A stretch of DNA of 64,000 nt from contig NZ_JAUSZX010000001.1 of the NCBI RefSeq assembly GCF_030818015.1, positions 744,001 through 808,000 on the forward strand. Direction: 5' to 3'. Numbering within the stretch: position 1 is the stretch's first letter; every line of letters begins with the position of its first letter. The position numbers and the translations under genes were made by a program. The stretch is from Arthrobacter globiformis. Lineage in GTDB: Bacteria; Actinomycetota; Actinomycetes; Actinomycetales; Micrococcaceae. The notes beneath the pieces are model-generated. The model had not been told where the DNA came from. It saw only the letters and a program-made list of their open reading frames with translations, and did not search any database. Shown piece by piece: positions 52,217-59,905 of the stretch.

Positions 52217-53389
52217 ATGACTGCCACCTGGCTACGGTGGACGCCCGCCGTGGCCGTACCTGCTGTTATTGCTGCCGGAGTCCTGGCGGGGTCCCTGCCC
52301 GCGAGCGCCCGGGATCCGTTGCCCGAGAAGACCCCGGCACAGGTGCTGGCGATGATCGGACAACACCAAACCAAGTCCTTCTCCGGCACGGTGGAGCAGT
52401 CCTCCGAACTCGGCCTGCCCGATGTCCCCCAGGTAGGACCCACCTCGGGTGCAGGCACGGGTTCGCTCGCCGAGTTGCTGACCGGGCCACACAGCGCACG
52501 GGTCTACGTCGACGGACTGACCAAGGCCCGCATACAAGTGATGGACCGGATGGCCGAGCGCGACGCCGTCCGGCAGGGCAACGAACTGTGGCTGTACAAC
52601 TCCAAGGACAACACGGCCACGCACGTCACGCTTCCCGCGGCTGCATCGAAGGAACCCCACAGCCATGACATGCCGGCAGGTGTGGCAACGCCGGAGGAAC
52701 TGGCCGCCAAGATGCTTGACAAGCTGGACGGCAGCACCGACGTGGCGGTGGCCGGAGACATCGAGGTGGCAGGCAGGACGGCCTACAATCTGGTCCTCAC
52801 GCCGCGGTCGGGCGTGACCCTGGTGGGCTCCGTGGCGGTGGCCGTGGATGGTGAGAACGGCATGCCGCTTAGCGTGGAAGTGCGGGCGCGCGGGCAACAG
52901 GAGCCTGCGTTCCGGACCGCGTTCTCCAACCTGACGCTCGGGGCTCCCGACGCGAGCCTGTTCAACTTCTCGCCGCCGCCGGGTGCCTTGGTAAAGGAAC
53001 TTGCGGTGCCGGCAAAGCCGAGGGGCACGAAGGACCTGGCTGACAAGAACCGGACTGACAGGAATCTGGGCAGCAAGGATCCGGCCAATAAGGATGCAGC
53101 CAACAAGGACCTGCGCGGGCACGCCCCGACGGTAACCGGCTCCGGCTGGGAACGGATAGTCGGCATCCCGGCCCCATCCGTTTCCGCCCCGCCCGCGTCT
53201 CCTGAGTCTGGAAAGCAATCCGTCGACAGGCTGCTTAATGATCCCCTGCTGCGCCAGGCGACCGTGACTGTTGAGGGCGGCCGGGCCATCTCCACATCAC
53301 TGGTCAATGTCCTGCTGACCGACGACGGCCGGACGTTTGTTGGTTCCGTGCCCCTGGAGCGGCTCCAGGCCGCCGCTGCCGCGAGGTGA
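52217..53389 (+). CDS. LolA-like/RseB-like secreted lipoprotein-carrier domain protein
   Basis: 390 residues. A signal peptide ends near PASA-RDP. The beta-strand-rich region of about 40-250 (KSFSGTVEQSSELGLPDVP, VYVDGLTKARIQVMDRMAERDAVRQGNELWLYNSKDNTATHVTL, AYNLVLTPRSGVTLVGSVAVAVDGENGMPLSVEV) matches the LolA/RseB half-barrel that binds acyl chains or lipid-linked ligands. A linker with tandem K/D/N-rich units follows. It overlaps the ABC ATPase start by four bases, so it probably works with that transporter. Confidence 0.8.
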   Translation: MTATWLRWTPAVAVPAVIAAGVLAGSLPASARDPLPEKTPAQVLAMIGQHQTKSFSGTVEQSSELGLPDVPQVGPTSGAGTGSLAELLTGPHSARVYVDGLTKARIQVMDRMAERDAVRQGNELWLYNSKDNTATHVTLPAAASKEPHSHDMPAGVATPEELAAKMLDKLDGSTDVAVAGDIEVAGRTAYNLVLTPRSGVTLVGSVAVAVDGENGMPLSVEVRARGQQEPAFRTAFSNLTLGAPDASLFNFSPPPGALVKELAVPAKPRGTKDLADKNRTDRNLGSKDPANKDAANKDLRGHAPTVTGSGWERIVGIPAPSVSAPPASPESGKQSVDRLLNDPLLRQATVTVEGGRAISTSLVNVLLTDDGRTFVGSVPLERLQAAAAAR

Positions 53390-54510
53390 CAGCCGCTGGC
53401 CGCGGTCCGGGTTCCGCAACTGACGCAACTGCACCTGCATCGGCAACTGACGCATCGGCAGCCGCCGTACCAGAAAGTGGCCTGCCCGCTTTCAGGGCAA
53501 CAGGCGGCCCGGCCATAGAAACCAAGGGGCTGAGCAAGCGGTTCGGCCACCAGATGGCGGTCAACAGCATCGACCTGGCCGTCCCCCGGGGCTCTGTCTT
53601 CGGCTTCCTCGGCCCCAACGGTTCCGGCAAGACCACCACCATCCGCATGATGCTCGGCCTCGCCGCCCCGACCGCGGGGGAGGTCAGGGTCCTGGGGCTG
53701 GACATGCCGCGGCAGCTGGATGAGGTCTTGCCCAGGGTGGGTGCGCTGGTGGAGGGTCCGGCTTTCTATCCGTTCCTCTCGGGCGCGGCAAATCTTCACC
53801 GCCTTGATGCAGCGGACCGCCATGCCGCGCCGGCCACCCGCCGCGCGCGGGTGGCTGAAGCGCTGGAACGCGTGGGGCTTTCCCATGCTGCCCGCAAGAA
53901 GGTGCGGGCCTACTCGCTCGGAATGAAGCAGCGGCTGGGAATCGCCAACGCGCTGCTGGCAAGGCGCGAGTTGCTGGTCCTGGACGAACCCACCAACGGG
54001 CTGGATCCGCAGGGCACGCGGGAGGTCCGGCATCTGGTGCGATCCCTCGCCGCCGACGGTGCCACCGTGTTCGTGTCCAGCCACCTGCTCGCCGAAGTGG
54101 AGCAGATCTGCACGCATGCGGCGATCATGAGCGCTGGCCGGCTGGTGGCCCAAGGACCCCTGGCCGAACTCCGCCAGGCGGGCACTGCGCAGCTCCGCCT
54201 GCTGACGCCCGACGCCGGTACTGCGTCGGGCGTTTTGACGCGGTTCGGCTTGTCCCCGATTGTGGGACACCCCGACGGCGCGGATGCCGTCATCACGTCC
54301 AGCCTGCCCCTTGGCAGCGGGTTCTCAGGTCCTGCGGATCACCCAGCGCCCGCAGGTGAACCATCCACAAACGGAGGCGTGCCACCGGAAGCGATCGTGG
54401 CTGCCCTCGTGGCGGACGGGGTGCGTGTCCGCGGGTTCACGGTGGAGCGTGGCAGCCTGGAGGACCGCTTCGTGGCTTTGACGGGGGAGGGCTTCGATGT
54501 CGCACAGTGA
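53386..54510 (+). CDS. ABC transporter ATP-binding protein
   Basis: 374 residues. After a 45-residue low-complexity lead (AT/AS repeats), IETKGLSKRFGHQMAVNSIDLAVPRGSVFGFLGPNGSGKTTTIRMMLGL contains the Walker A box, YSLGMKQRLGIANALL the signature, and LLVLDEPTNGLDPQGTREVRHL Walker B. The C-terminal 110 residues are unusual for this class (typical 300-residue ATPases stop earlier) and hold a variable domain. Forms an export-type transporter with the next gene, 14-base overlap. Confidence 0.88.
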   Translation: MTAAGRGPGSATDATAPASATDASAAAVPESGLPAFRATGGPAIETKGLSKRFGHQMAVNSIDLAVPRGSVFGFLGPNGSGKTTTIRMMLGLAAPTAGEVRVLGLDMPRQLDEVLPRVGALVEGPAFYPFLSGAANLHRLDAADRHAAPATRRARVAEALERVGLSHAARKKVRAYSLGMKQRLGIANALLARRELLVLDEPTNGLDPQGTREVRHLVRSLAADGATVFVSSHLLAEVEQICTHAAIMSAGRLVAQGPLAELRQAGTAQLRLLTPDAGTASGVLTRFGLSPIVGHPDGADAVITSSLPLGSGFSGPADHPAPAGEPSTNGGVPPEAIVAALVADGVRVRGFTVERGSLEDRFVALTGEGFDVAQ

Positions 54511-55492
54511 TCGGCCGCCAGTGCAGGAACCGGCAGTGAACCAACCGGCAGTGCACGAACCGCCGACGCATGAACGCGACCCGCACGGGCCGACAGTGCA
54601 GGAACCGGCAGTGCAGGAACCGGCAGTGCAGCGACTGACCGTGCAAAACAGCCCGGTGTCGGTTACCAAGCGCCGGCCGTCCAGCGGTTCGCTGCTCGCC
54701 TCGGAGGTGAAGCAGCTGTTCCGCCGCCGCAGGACCCAGGCGATGCTTCTGGCGCTGGCCGCCATCCCGGTGGTGATCGCCGTCGTCGTCCGCGTTTCCT
54801 CGGCTGTTCCACCGGGAAGGGGGCCCGCATTCCTGGACCGGATCAGCCAGAACGGACTGTTCGTGGCCGTCACGGCGATGCTGGTTTCCGTTCCGCTGTT
54901 CCTTCCGCTGACCATTGGCGTGGTCGCGGGGGACACCATTGCCGGGGAAGCCGGAGTGGGCACGTTGCGATACCTGCTGGTGGCTCCCGCCGGAAGGGTG
55001 CGCCTGCTGCTGGTGAAGTATGCCGGGGCGGCTGTTTTTTGTATTTCCGCGCCGCTGGCCGTGGCGCTCGCCGGCGCGGGCATCGGTTGGGCGCTCTTCC
55101 CGGTGGGACCGGTGGCGCTGCTTTCGGGCGACCTGGTGGAACCGGACGAGGCGCTGGTCAGGATGCTGCTGATCGCCGCATATCAGGCCGTATCGCTGCT
55201 GGGGTTGTCGGCCATCGGGCTGTTTCTGTCAACGCTGACCGACGTGCCCGTAGGCGCCATGGCTGCCACCATCGTCCTGTCCGTCGTATCCCAGGTGCTC
55301 GACCAGCTGCCCCAGCTGGAGTGGCTGCACCCGTGGCTGTTCACACACTACTGGTTCGGCTTCGCAGACCTGCTTCGCCAGCCCATCGGCTGGGACTCGT
55401 TCGGTGACAACGCGCTGTTGCAGGCTGGCTACATCGCAGTGTTCGGCGCGCTTGCGTACGGCAGGTTCGTGAGCAAGGACGTTCTGTCCTAG
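54497..55492 (+). CDS. ABC transporter permease
   Basis: 331 residues. Starts at ATG 54497, overlapping the ATPase gene. About residues 1-60 are a repetitive Pro/Val/Gln/Glu-rich cytosolic stretch with repeated AVQEPAV units encoded by near-identical 15-base repeats. From about residue 70 on six membrane segments follow (LLALAAIPVVIAVVV, LFVAVTAMLVSVPLFLPLTIGVV and others). Typical ABC-2 type export permease; together with the LolA-like protein it may move a lipidic or glycan-linked substrate, which is inferred only from gene order. Confidence 0.85.
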   Translation: MSHSDRPPVQEPAVNQPAVHEPPTHERDPHGPTVQEPAVQEPAVQRLTVQNSPVSVTKRRPSSGSLLASEVKQLFRRRRTQAMLLALAAIPVVIAVVVRVSSAVPPGRGPAFLDRISQNGLFVAVTAMLVSVPLFLPLTIGVVAGDTIAGEAGVGTLRYLLVAPAGRVRLLLVKYAGAAVFCISAPLAVALAGAGIGWALFPVGPVALLSGDLVEPDEALVRMLLIAAYQAVSLLGLSAIGLFLSTLTDVPVGAMAATIVLSVVSQVLDQLPQLEWLHPWLFTHYWFGFADLLRQPIGWDSFGDNALLQAGYIAVFGALAYGRFVSKDVLS

Positions 55493-55543
55493 GGATTAGT
55501 AGCTGGCTTAGCTAAACGGGTCGTGAGGAGGCGCGCTTTTCCG

Positions 55544-57079
55544 CTAGTAGCGCGCCGCGACGGGGTGGAGCTGCATGCCGGCCATCATGCTCAGGTCAGT
55601 CACGGTAATGCCCGCGGAAGGGTTCAACGCCTGGACCACCTTGCCGCCGCCCAGGTAGATCGCCACATGGTAGAAACCGGGGGCCGATCCCCAGACCAGG
55701 AGATCACCGGGCTGCGCCTGGGACAGGGGTACGTGGACGGGTGCCTGGGCGAACTGCTCCGCAGCCGTGCGCGGAAGTTGCTTTCCGATGGCTGCGAACG
55801 CGTTCTGGACCAGGCCGGAACAGTCGAAGCCATACGCACCCGTACCGCCGTACTGGTAGAAGTACGGTGATCCAACTTTGCCCATCGCCACCGAAATGGC
55901 CGCCTGGTTGGAACCGCCCGGAGTAGGGGCTGGCTGAACGGGCGCAGGTGCTGGCGCTGGAGCAGGCGCTGGCGCCGGGGCGGGGGCTGGTGCCGGCCGG
56001 ACGGGCGCGGGAGCAGGGCGGACGGGTGCCGGGCGGGCCGGAGCCGGGCGGGCCGGAGCCGGAGCCGCAGGTAGAGGTGCTGAAGGGGCTGGCGGAGCGG
56101 CCTGTGAAGGAGCGGCCTGGGCAGGCGTCCGGCCCGGCGCGGAAGCGGACTGTTCCGCCGGGGCTGAACTCCCGTTGCCGGACGCCGCAGCATTAGCAGC
56201 CGCTGCCTTGTCTGCGGCCGCCTGGGTTGCGGCGGCACGTTCGGCTGCCGCAGTCACGGCGGCGAGGCGGGCCTGCTGGCGCTGGCGCTCCAGCCCGTCC
56301 ACGCGGGCGGATTCGAGCGCTGCCGTGGTGTTCCGCAGCGAGGCCAGCTGCCCCACAAGGACAGTCCGCTGCGCCTTGGCGTCCGCCACTGCCTTCATCT
56401 GGGCGGCGTTGGCCTGGTCTGCCTCGGCCTTGAGCGTCTCGGCGGTTTTCGCGGCGTCGTCTGCGGCGCGGCGGGCGTCGGCGGCAGCAGCGGTAAGTGA
56501 TTCGGCGGCTGCGGCGGTGGTTTCGGCGGTGGCGAAGGCCCTGCTCCGGCCGGCGGTGAGGGCCTGCAGCGTTGCGGCCTTGGCGAGGACGTCGCCCGTG
56601 CCCGTGACCAGGCCGCTCAGCTCCGGATTAAGGCCGCCGTTCCGGTACAGGTCCCCGGCCAGCTGCCCCACGGCCTTACGGCTCTTGGACTGTTCCTTGT
56701 CCGCGGCAGCAGCCCTGGCCGTGGCCACGGCGGCCGCGTCCGACCTCGTGTCCAGCTCCACCAGAGCATTGCTGTAGGCGTTGTTGGCTTCGAGCGTCCG
56801 GGCGAACGTGACCTCCTGGGCCGCCGCGGCGTCGGCGAGGATGCCCTCGATGTCGGCGACCTTTGCCGCCGTCGCACTTTCACTGGACTTGGCGGCAGCG
56901 ATGTCCCCTGGGGAGGGGATTTCCGACGCCGGAACTGTCAGGGCCGTTGCCCCATGGCCCGATGTTGGCGGCGCAACCGCGAATGCCCGGTCAGCTCGGG
57001 CAGGTGCTGCAAGGGTTCCAAAGAGGACGACGGCGGTGCACAGGACAGCCGCTGTGCGGCCTGGGCCGGTCAAACTCAT
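55544..57079 (-). CDS. NlpC/P60 family peptidoglycan endopeptidase
   Basis: 511 residues. Signal peptide to about 30, a coiled-coil region of about 75-290 rich in Ala/Glu/Lys, a long Pro-Ala repeat linker (PAPVRPAPAPVRPAPA) and a C-terminal NlpC/P60 domain with GTGAYGFDCSGLVQNAFAAIG (catalytic Cys) and APGFYHVAIYLGGGKVVQA (catalytic His). It cleaves peptide stems of peptidoglycan outside the cell. The linker is long for the family and probably spans the wall. Its upstream region has the palindrome TTGCCA/TGGCAA at 57174-57188. Confidence 0.92.
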   Translation of the reverse strand: MSLTGPGRTAAVLCTAVVLFGTLAAPARADRAFAVAPPTSGHGATALTVPASEIPSPGDIAAAKSSESATAAKVADIEGILADAAAAQEVTFARTLEANNAYSNALVELDTRSDAAAVATARAAAADKEQSKSRKAVGQLAGDLYRNGGLNPELSGLVTGTGDVLAKAATLQALTAGRSRAFATAETTAAAAESLTAAAADARRAADDAAKTAETLKAEADQANAAQMKAVADAKAQRTVLVGQLASLRNTTAALESARVDGLERQRQQARLAAVTAAAERAAATQAAADKAAAANAAASGNGSSAPAEQSASAPGRTPAQAAPSQAAPPAPSAPLPAAPAPARPAPARPAPVRPAPAPVRPAPAPAPAPAPAPAPAPAPVQPAPTPGGSNQAAISVAMGKVGSPYFYQYGGTGAYGFDCSGLVQNAFAAIGKQLPRTAAEQFAQAPVHVPLSQAQPGDLLVWGSAPGFYHVAIYLGGGKVVQALNPSAGITVTDLSMMAGMQLHPVAARY

Positions 57080-57272
57080 TCATAACCTCGCAAGTCAGGG
57101 CGGGGCGAACGAGTCGGGAGCGGCACGGAAGTGCCCCTCTGAAGATGCCCAGCCCTCTGAGGTTAGGTGCGGTTTGCCACTTTGGCAACACTGGTCACAT
57201 CAATAACATAAACAACACGAGTGTCATTTCGGCGCAGATGCGGCGGGCGTGTCGTGGAACGTTGCGCTGCGG

Positions 57273-57701
57273 CTAGTCCCATCCGAGTTCGTGAAGCCGC
57301 TGGTCGTCGATTCCGAAGTGATGGGCAATTTCGTGGATGACTGTTACCGCGACTTCCTCCACCACATCCTCGCGCGAGGAGCAGATGTCCAGGATGGGCT
57401 GGCGGTAGATGGTGATGCGGTCCGGCAGGGATCCGGCGTCCCACCAGGAGTCGCGCTCGGTCAGGGGCACGCCCTCGTACAGTCCCAGGAGCACTGTGTC
57501 GGGGTCCTCGCCGGGCTGTGGGACGTAGTCGTCGTCGATGAACACCGCTACGTTGTCCATGGCCCGCGCCACCTCGGCCGGAAGCTGATCGAGGGCGTCG
57601 CTGACGGCGGCCTCGAAATCGGTTTCGGACATCTCGAACCCCGGCGGGTCGCCGGCTCCGTCCGGCACGATCGGGAGGCCGGGCGGCAGGTTTGCGGGCA
57701 T
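57273..57701 (-). CDS. Metallopeptidase family protein (zincin-like)
   Basis: 142 residues from ATG 57701; a TTG 57707 would add two. VTVIHEIAHHFGIDDQRLHELGWD contains HExxH with a downstream Asp/His, the zinc site of the DUF1025-type small metallopeptidase family. The N-terminus is LPPGLPIVPDGAGDPPGF. Most members are single-domain and of unknown target. It follows the EamA permease gene by ten bases on the same strand, so it is probably co-transcribed. Confidence 0.87.
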   Translation of the reverse strand: MPANLPPGLPIVPDGAGDPPGFEMSETDFEAAVSDALDQLPAEVARAMDNVAVFIDDDYVPQPGEDPDTVLLGLYEGVPLTERDSWWDAGSLPDRITIYRQPILDICSSREDVVEEVAVTVIHEIAHHFGIDDQRLHELGWD

Positions 57702-57711
57702 ATCCAAAACT

Positions 57712-58695
57712 TTAGCGGGATCTCCGCCGGGTCAGCCCTACGCCGAGGAGGCAGATCGCGCCGCCCACGAGTCCCCAGGCAGTCGGGATCTCGCTGAGCA
57801 CCAGCCATGAGATCAGCACGGTGGTGCCGGGAACCAGATAGGTGGTGGCCGCCAGCTTCCCGGCGTCGATCAGGGACAGCGCGTAGGCCCAGGTGGTGAA
57901 GGCGATGGCGGTGGGGAAGATGCCCAGGTAGACCAGGCCAAGGGTGGCCGGCAGCGGCGCCGCCTGCAGCTCCGTCACGAGCTGGCCGCCGAAGGGCAGG
58001 CAGCAGACCAGGCCCACCATGATTCCGAACCACGTGGCCTGCCCGGCCGGAAACTTCCGCAGCACGGGCTTTTGGATGATGACGCTGACTGCGGCGAGTG
58101 CCGCAGCGAGGAGGCAAAGCAGCACGCCGGCCACGTCCGCCGTCGAACGCGTCCCCGAGCCCAAAGCGATGACCGCGACGCCGCCGAACGCCACCAGGGT
58201 GCCGATGATCAGCCAGCGCGGAAAACCCTCTTTGAGGATGATGCCTGCCATCACGGCCACCAGGATGGGGTTCACGTTGATGAGCAGCGCGCTGGTTCCT
58301 GCGTCGAGGGAATGCTCCGCGGCGTTGAGCGCCACGTTGTACCCGGCGAACCACATGACGCCATAGGCGAGAATCGGCCACCACTCGCGGCCCCGCGGCA
58401 GCGCCCGCAACTTTGGCAGCACCACCGCGCCCAGCACGACGGCGGCGATCACCAACCGCCCCAGCGTCAGGGCTCCGGGGGAGAAACTTGGGCCGACGGC
58501 GCGGATGCCCACGAAGGCGGAGGCCCAGAGCACTACGGTGACCACGACGGCGGCGACGCCCAGCGCGTTCACGGAAGAGGCAGGCTTCTCGAGAGCGGGT
58601 GTCTCGGTGGCTGGTCCGGCTGGCGCCGATCCTCCAGTGGAGGGGCCTTCGGGGGGATGGGGCTGGAGTGGGCTGGTGCCGGCGGTGGATGCCAT
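57712..58695 (-). CDS. EamA/DMT family transporter
   Basis: 327 residues with ten predicted membrane segments in two repeated halves of five (EamA domains). ALWASAFVGIRAVGPSFSPGALTLGRLVIAAVVLG and PTAIAFTTWAYALSLIDAGKLAATTYLVPGTTVLISWLVLSEIPTAWGLVGG are the two typical blocks. Drug/metabolite exporter of unknown substrate. The first 45 residues are Pro/Ser-rich. Starts at ATG 58695. Confidence 0.88.
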   Translation of the reverse strand: MASTAGTSPLQPHPPEGPSTGGSAPAGPATETPALEKPASSVNALGVAAVVVTVVLWASAFVGIRAVGPSFSPGALTLGRLVIAAVVLGAVVLPKLRALPRGREWWPILAYGVMWFAGYNVALNAAEHSLDAGTSALLINVNPILVAVMAGIILKEGFPRWLIIGTLVAFGGVAVIALGSGTRSTADVAGVLLCLLAAALAAVSVIIQKPVLRKFPAGQATWFGIMVGLVCCLPFGGQLVTELQAAPLPATLGLVYLGIFPTAIAFTTWAYALSLIDAGKLAATTYLVPGTTVLISWLVLSEIPTAWGLVGGAICLLGVGLTRRRSR

Positions 58696-58816
58696 GGTGC
58701 CAATCTAGCTCTGTTCTCCCCGCGGTGGCTGGCGGAAATCGGCCATGTCTAGCCAAGAAACTGCCATTGTGGTGGGCCATGAACTGCCTGCCGTTTGGGT
58801 GATCTTCGGGCTGATT

Positions 58817-58845
58817 TTGGATATTCCGGGGATAGGCTCTATAGT
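58817..58845 (+). promoter_or_regulatory. Sigma-70-like promoter upstream of the tRNA array
   Basis: TTGGAT at 58817-58822 and TATAGT at 58840-58845 with 17-base spacing. About 50 bases on, AAAGG(58887)...CCTTT with TTCG loop and ATTTTT (58904) looks like an intrinsic terminator, so the transcript may be a short RNA or be attenuated before tRNA-Glu. Confidence 0.5.
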
Positions 58846-58936
58846 TTTACAGGTCCAGTTCGGAGGAACACGGAAGGACAAGAACGAAAGGCTTCGGCCC
58901 TTTATTTTTGCCCTTGTTCAGCCAGATTGAGTCCAG

Positions 58937-59009
58937 GCCCCCATCGTCTAGCGGCCTAGGACACCGCCCTTTCACGGCGGCGGCACGGGTTCGAATCCCG
59001 TTGGGGGTA
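58937..59009 (+). tRNA. tRNA-Glu (TTC)
   Basis: Cloverleaf with acceptor arms GCCCCCA/TGGGGGT, anticodon loop CTTTCAC between CCGCC and GGCGG giving anticodon TTC, and TpsiC loop GGGTTCGAATCC. Discriminator A at 59009; CCA is not encoded. Confidence 0.95.
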
Positions 59010-59102
59010 CGCAAGGAAGTGGTCAAAGCAGGCAAAAAAGTCTGGTAGGCTGGAGTCCTTGAAAAAACGCGGTAGCGATACTGCGGAAGCAAGAAATAGC
59101 AA

Positions 59103-59176
59103 GGCCCTGTAGCGCAGTTGGTTAGCGCGCCGCCCTGTCACGGCGGAGGTCGCGGGTTCAAGTCCCGTCAGGGTCG
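59103..59176 (+). tRNA. tRNA-Asp (GTC)
   Basis: Acceptor GGCCCTG/CAGGGTC, anticodon stem CCGCC/GGCGG with loop CTGTCAC, anticodon GTC; TpsiC GGGTTCAAGTCCC. Discriminator G at 59176. Confidence 0.95.
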
Positions 59177-59224
59177 CTTTGATTGCCGGAAGAAATTCCG
59201 GCCGTCATGGTGACATGTCACCTA

Positions 59225-59297
59225 GGCTCTGTAGCTCAGTTGGTAGAGCGTTCGACTGAAAATCGAAAGGTCACCGGATCGACGCCGGTCGGAGCCA
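59225..59297 (+). tRNA. tRNA-Phe (GAA)
   Basis: Acceptor GGCTCTG/CGGAGCC, anticodon loop CTGAAAA giving anticodon GAA; TpsiC CCGGATCGACGCCGG. Unlike the other two, CCA is encoded at 59298-59300. Followed by a terminator. Confidence 0.95.
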
Positions 59298-59303
59298 CCA
59301 GCT

Positions 59304-59341
59304 AAAACCCCGCTGTTCCATTAGGAACAGCGGGGTTTTTT
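59304..59341 (+). terminator. Intrinsic terminator of the tRNA array
   Basis: AAAACCCCGCTGTTCC and GGAACAGCGGGGTTTTTT form a near-perfect stem with ATTA loop and a T-run, right after tRNA-Phe. Confidence 0.9.
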
Positions 59342-59635
59342 CGTTGCCCGGGCTCCGCTGCCCCTGCTGCGGCTAAGCCCTGCTTCTCGCCGCGGACAGC
59401 CGAGGGTGCCGCGAACCCCCGGAGTCCTGGGTGGCCAGAGGGTGAGCCGTCATGGGGCACTTCGGAGGCCCCGGCCGTCCTAATTCGCGACAACGTCCGG
59501 CGTGTTCCGCATAAAGATGCCCCGTTTTGGTCGATTGAACGCCCGGTCACGGGTGTGATCAATGCCATTGATGACGCGTTTATGAAGACACATTTGATTC
59601 CAGCCCTGAGGTGGGGCACGCGCGCGCCAACGAGA
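59342..59635. other. Intergenic region between tRNA terminator and levansucrase operators
   Basis: About 300 bases, no gene supported. Frames on either strand lack a ribosome binding site and known motifs. It contains ACAACGTCC near 59490, a partial copy of the palindrome at 59702. Confidence 0.5.
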
Positions 59636-59649
59636 TGTAAGCGCTTGCA
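59636..59649. promoter_or_regulatory. LacI-family-type operator (TGTAAGCGCTTGCA)
   Basis: Palindromic around the central AAGCGCTT with flanking TGT/GCA, the classic form of LacI/CcpA-type operators. Located about 257 bases before levansucrase and 40 bases before its candidate -35. Confidence 0.7.
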
Positions 59650-59689
59650 CCTCGGTGCAGCCCCCGGAGACTATGTGCCGAAAACCGGG

Positions 59690-59717
59690 TTGAACTCGGC
59701 TGACAACGTTGTCTAGC
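59690..59717 (+). promoter_or_regulatory. Candidate levansucrase promoter with overlapping palindrome
   Basis: TTGAAC (59690-59695) and TCTAGC (59712-59717) lie 16 bases apart. The perfect palindrome GACAACGTTGTC (59702-59713) covers the spacer and touches the -10, an ideal position for a repressor. Confidence 0.45.
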
Positions 59718-59733
59718 GTGGAGTGTGGGCCGC

Positions 59734-59750
59734 GAAATGTATGACATTTC
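59734..59750. promoter_or_regulatory. Inverted repeat GAAATGT-ATG-ACATTTC
   Basis: Perfect 7-base arms with a 3-base centre, just downstream of the proposed levansucrase -10. Either a third operator or a leader hairpin. Confidence 0.4.
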
Positions 59751-59905
59751 CAATCGCCCACGGGGTCCTACCCAAACCCCGTTTTTCTCCCTCGACACAA
59801 CGGCGTCCTCGATGACGCATGCCGTGTCAGCGGGGCCGCCGGAGTTCGGGGGACAAGGGCAGCTGCCCGTCTTCCACGAACGTAACTCCGCGAGAAGAGC
59901 AAAGA

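Noticed and set aside
57080..57240. Possible c-di-AMP riboswitch before the NlpC/P60 gene
   Set aside because: Such genes often have one in actinobacteria, but I could not find the conserved ydaO/yuaA core blocks; only a TTGCCA/TGGCAA palindrome is visible.
58745..58930. 61-codon frame upstream of the tRNA array
   Set aside because: No ribosome binding site, and it would be interrupted by a promoter and terminator-like hairpin; a short RNA is more plausible.
58937..59905. tRNA array next to levansucrase as an island integration site
   Set aside because: No direct repeat of a tRNA 3' end was seen nearby and no integrase; levansucrase has the same base composition as its neighbours.
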